DNA of 7,179 nt from Phascolarctobacterium sp. (lineage in GTDB: Bacteria > Bacillota > Negativicutes > Acidaminococcales > Acidaminococcaceae), in contig DXVZ01000077.1 in the NCBI GenBank assembly GCA_019417125.1, forward strand, positions 1,512 to 8,690, given 5' to 3'. Positions 6,328 through 7,179 of this stretch are shown here, piece after piece. Position numbers and translations under genes: made by a program. Under the pieces are notes generated by a model. It did no database searches, was not told where the DNA came from, and saw only the letters and a list, made by a program, of their open reading frames with translations. How positions within the stretch are numbered: the stretch's first letter is position 1; each line of letters begins with the position of its first letter.

Positions 6328-6361
6328 ATGATGTAAATTAAACAAGTTTTTGTAATCAGGC
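6311..6361 (+). promoter_or_regulatory. Proposed antiterminator of the aromatic attenuator
   Basis: GCCTTGA (6311-6317) can pair with TCAGGC (6356-6361) with one U bulged. A perfect inner hairpin, ACATCA (6317-6322) with TGATGT (6329-6334), brings the two arms closer. The 3' arm (6356-6361) is also part of the 5' arm of the terminator stem, so the two structures exclude each other. The 5' arm lies in the last codons of the leader peptide. A ribosome stalled at residues 13-29 leaves it free, while one at the stop codon covers it. CTTG (6313-6316) with CAAG (6343-6346) is a competing pairing. Confidence 0.6.
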
Positions 6362-6386
6362 TCTCTTACGAGGCCTGATTTTTTTT
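6354..6386 (+). terminator. Intrinsic terminator (attenuator) before the DAHP synthase gene
   Basis: AATCAGG plus CTC (6354-6363) pairs with GAG plus CCTGATT (6370-6380) with one bulged G (6373), giving 10 base pairs around a 6-nt loop. The stem runs into eight T (6379-6386). It is placed between leader stop and structural gene, 45 nt before the DAHP synthase ATG, so termination here would yield a transcript of roughly 230 nt. It is the strongest terminator in the window. Confidence 0.92.
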
Positions 6387-6431
6387 ATAAGTTTAATCAA
6401 AAATTAAAATAATCTTAAAGGAGAGAGAAAA

Positions 6432-7179
6432 ATGGTAATTGTTATGAAACCCGGCACGCCGGAACAGGAGTGGAAAAAAATCAAAGCTAATCTGGAGGAC
6501 AAAGGTTTTCAGATTAACGAAATCGTCGGCAGCGGCCAGACTATATTAGGTGTTATCGGCGATACCAGCGCGCTGGACATGAACATGCTGAAGGTTAACG
6601 AATGCGTCGATAAGGTAATGCGCGTGCAGGAGCCGTTTAAACGCGCTAACCGCAGCTTCCACCCAGAGGACAGCGTTATTGACGTCAGCGGCGTAAAAAT
6701 AGGCGGGCGTAAACTGGCGGTTATTGCCGGCCCGTGCTCCGTAGAAAACGAAAAACAGATTGTCGGCGTCGCTAAATCCGTTAAGCTGGCAGGCGCAAGC
6801 CTTCTGCGCGGCGGCGCGTACAAACCCCGTACTTCGCCATACTCTTTCCAGGGATTAAAAGAAGAAGGCCTTGACCTTTTAAAAATAGCTCGAAAAGAAA
6901 CAGGGCTGCCGATTGTAACGGAAATTATGTCCGCCAGAATGCTGGAGCGTTTTGTGGAGGATGTTGATTTAATCCAGGTCGGCGCGCGCAACATGCAGAA
7001 CTTTGAGCTGTTAAAAGAACTGGGCAGAACCAATGTACCGGTGCTGTTAAAGCGCGGCTTGTCCGCAACTATCGAAGAATGGCTGATGGCGGCGGAATAC
7101 ATTATGGCTGGCGGCAATGACAACGTAATTTTGTGCGAGCGCGGCATCCGTACTTTTGAAACATACACCCGCAACACGC
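6432..7179 (+). CDS. aroF: 3-deoxy-7-phosphoheptulonate (DAHP) synthase, type I-beta with N-terminal regulatory domain (3' end outside window)
   Basis: The frame is open from ATG 6432 to the window end (249 codons); family members of this form have about 335-345 residues, so roughly 90 are missing. The enzyme condenses phosphoenolpyruvate and erythrose 4-phosphate to DAHP, the first step of the shikimate pathway to Phe, Tyr and Trp. Residues 1-70 (MVIVMKPGTP onward) form the ferredoxin-like domain found in Thermotoga-type enzymes, where it mediates feedback inhibition by Tyr and Phe. The TIM barrel follows: IAGPCSVE (98-105) with the metal-binding cysteine C102, LLRGGAYKPRTSPYSFQG (124-141), TEIMSARM (163-170), IQVGARNMQN (181-190), LLKRGLSATIEEW (205-217) and ILCERGIRTFE (233-243). 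AAAGGAG (6417-6423) is 8 nt before the start. Symbol aroF is the common name for this family and does not imply orthology to the unrelated-subclass E. coli AroF. It is preceded by an aromatic-rich leader and attenuator. Confidence 0.95.
   Translation, partial: MVIVMKPGTPEQEWKKIKANLEDKGFQINEIVGSGQTILGVIGDTSALDMNMLKVNECVDKVMRVQEPFKRANRSFHPEDSVIDVSGVKIGGRKLAVIAGPCSVENEKQIVGVAKSVKLAGASLLRGGAYKPRTSPYSFQGLKEEGLDLLKIARKETGLPIVTEIMSARMLERFVEDVDLIQVGARNMQNFELLKELGRTNVPVLLKRGLSATIEEWLMAAEYIMAGGNDNVILCERGIRTFETYTRNT

Noticed and set aside
6156..6386. A T-box riboswitch in front of the DAHP synthase gene
   Set aside because: The conserved T-box sequence (AGGGTGGNACCGCG-like) and a specifier stem are not present, while a translated aromatic-rich ORF is.
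6156..6386. A TRAP-type protein-binding leader
   Set aside because: There is no series of regularly spaced GAG/UAG repeats in the leader.
6509..7177. A 222-codon open frame on the minus strand
   Set aside because: It is antisense to the DAHP synthase, whose motifs are unmistakable; the minus-strand translation is Ser/Thr/Pro-rich with no family match I can recognise.

Overview
The window looks like a chromosomal housekeeping segment from a Firmicutes-type anaerobe, most likely a member of the Negativicutes. The grounds are a nadD-yqeK-LCP-rsfS gene order typical of Firmicutes, strong GGAGG-type ribosome binding sites, a CvfB/YitL-type S1 protein, and a single-domain type I-beta DAHP synthase with an N-terminal ferredoxin-like domain. 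The class assignment is inference. All supported genes are on the + strand. There are no tRNA or rRNA genes, insertion sequences, CRISPR arrays or phage genes.

Positions 1-1568 hold the end of a MacB-type ABC exporter: the C-terminal part of the ATPase (cut by the window start) and the complete permease. Positions 1561-1731 contain a short, doubtful membrane-peptide ORF. The same stretch also forms two consecutive hairpins, each followed by T residues, that look like tandem intrinsic terminators closing the ABC operon.

A promoter with an extended -10 (1715-1744) begins a tight six-gene run, 1783-6063: nadD (NAD synthesis), yqeK (Ap4A hydrolase), an LCP-family cell-wall ligase, rsfS (ribosome silencing), a CvfB-like RNA-binding protein and a TauE/SafE (TSUP) membrane transporter. 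Gaps are 20 nt or the genes overlap by 4-8 nt, so they are probably co-transcribed and partly translationally coupled.

The most interesting part is 6121-6431. A near-consensus promoter (TTGACG, 17 nt, TAAAAT) drives a 47-codon leader peptide that has its own ribosome binding site. Its first 29 residues contain one Trp, three Tyr and six Phe, clustered at residues 13-29. The leader is followed by a strong intrinsic terminator and then by the gene for DAHP synthase, the first enzyme of aromatic amino acid synthesis (start 6432, cut by the window end). The 3' end of the leader ORF can pair with the 5' arm of the terminator to make an alternative antiterminator. This is the architecture of a ribosome-mediated transcription attenuator responding to aromatic amino acids, in a type of organism where T-box or protein-mediated control of such genes is more often described.
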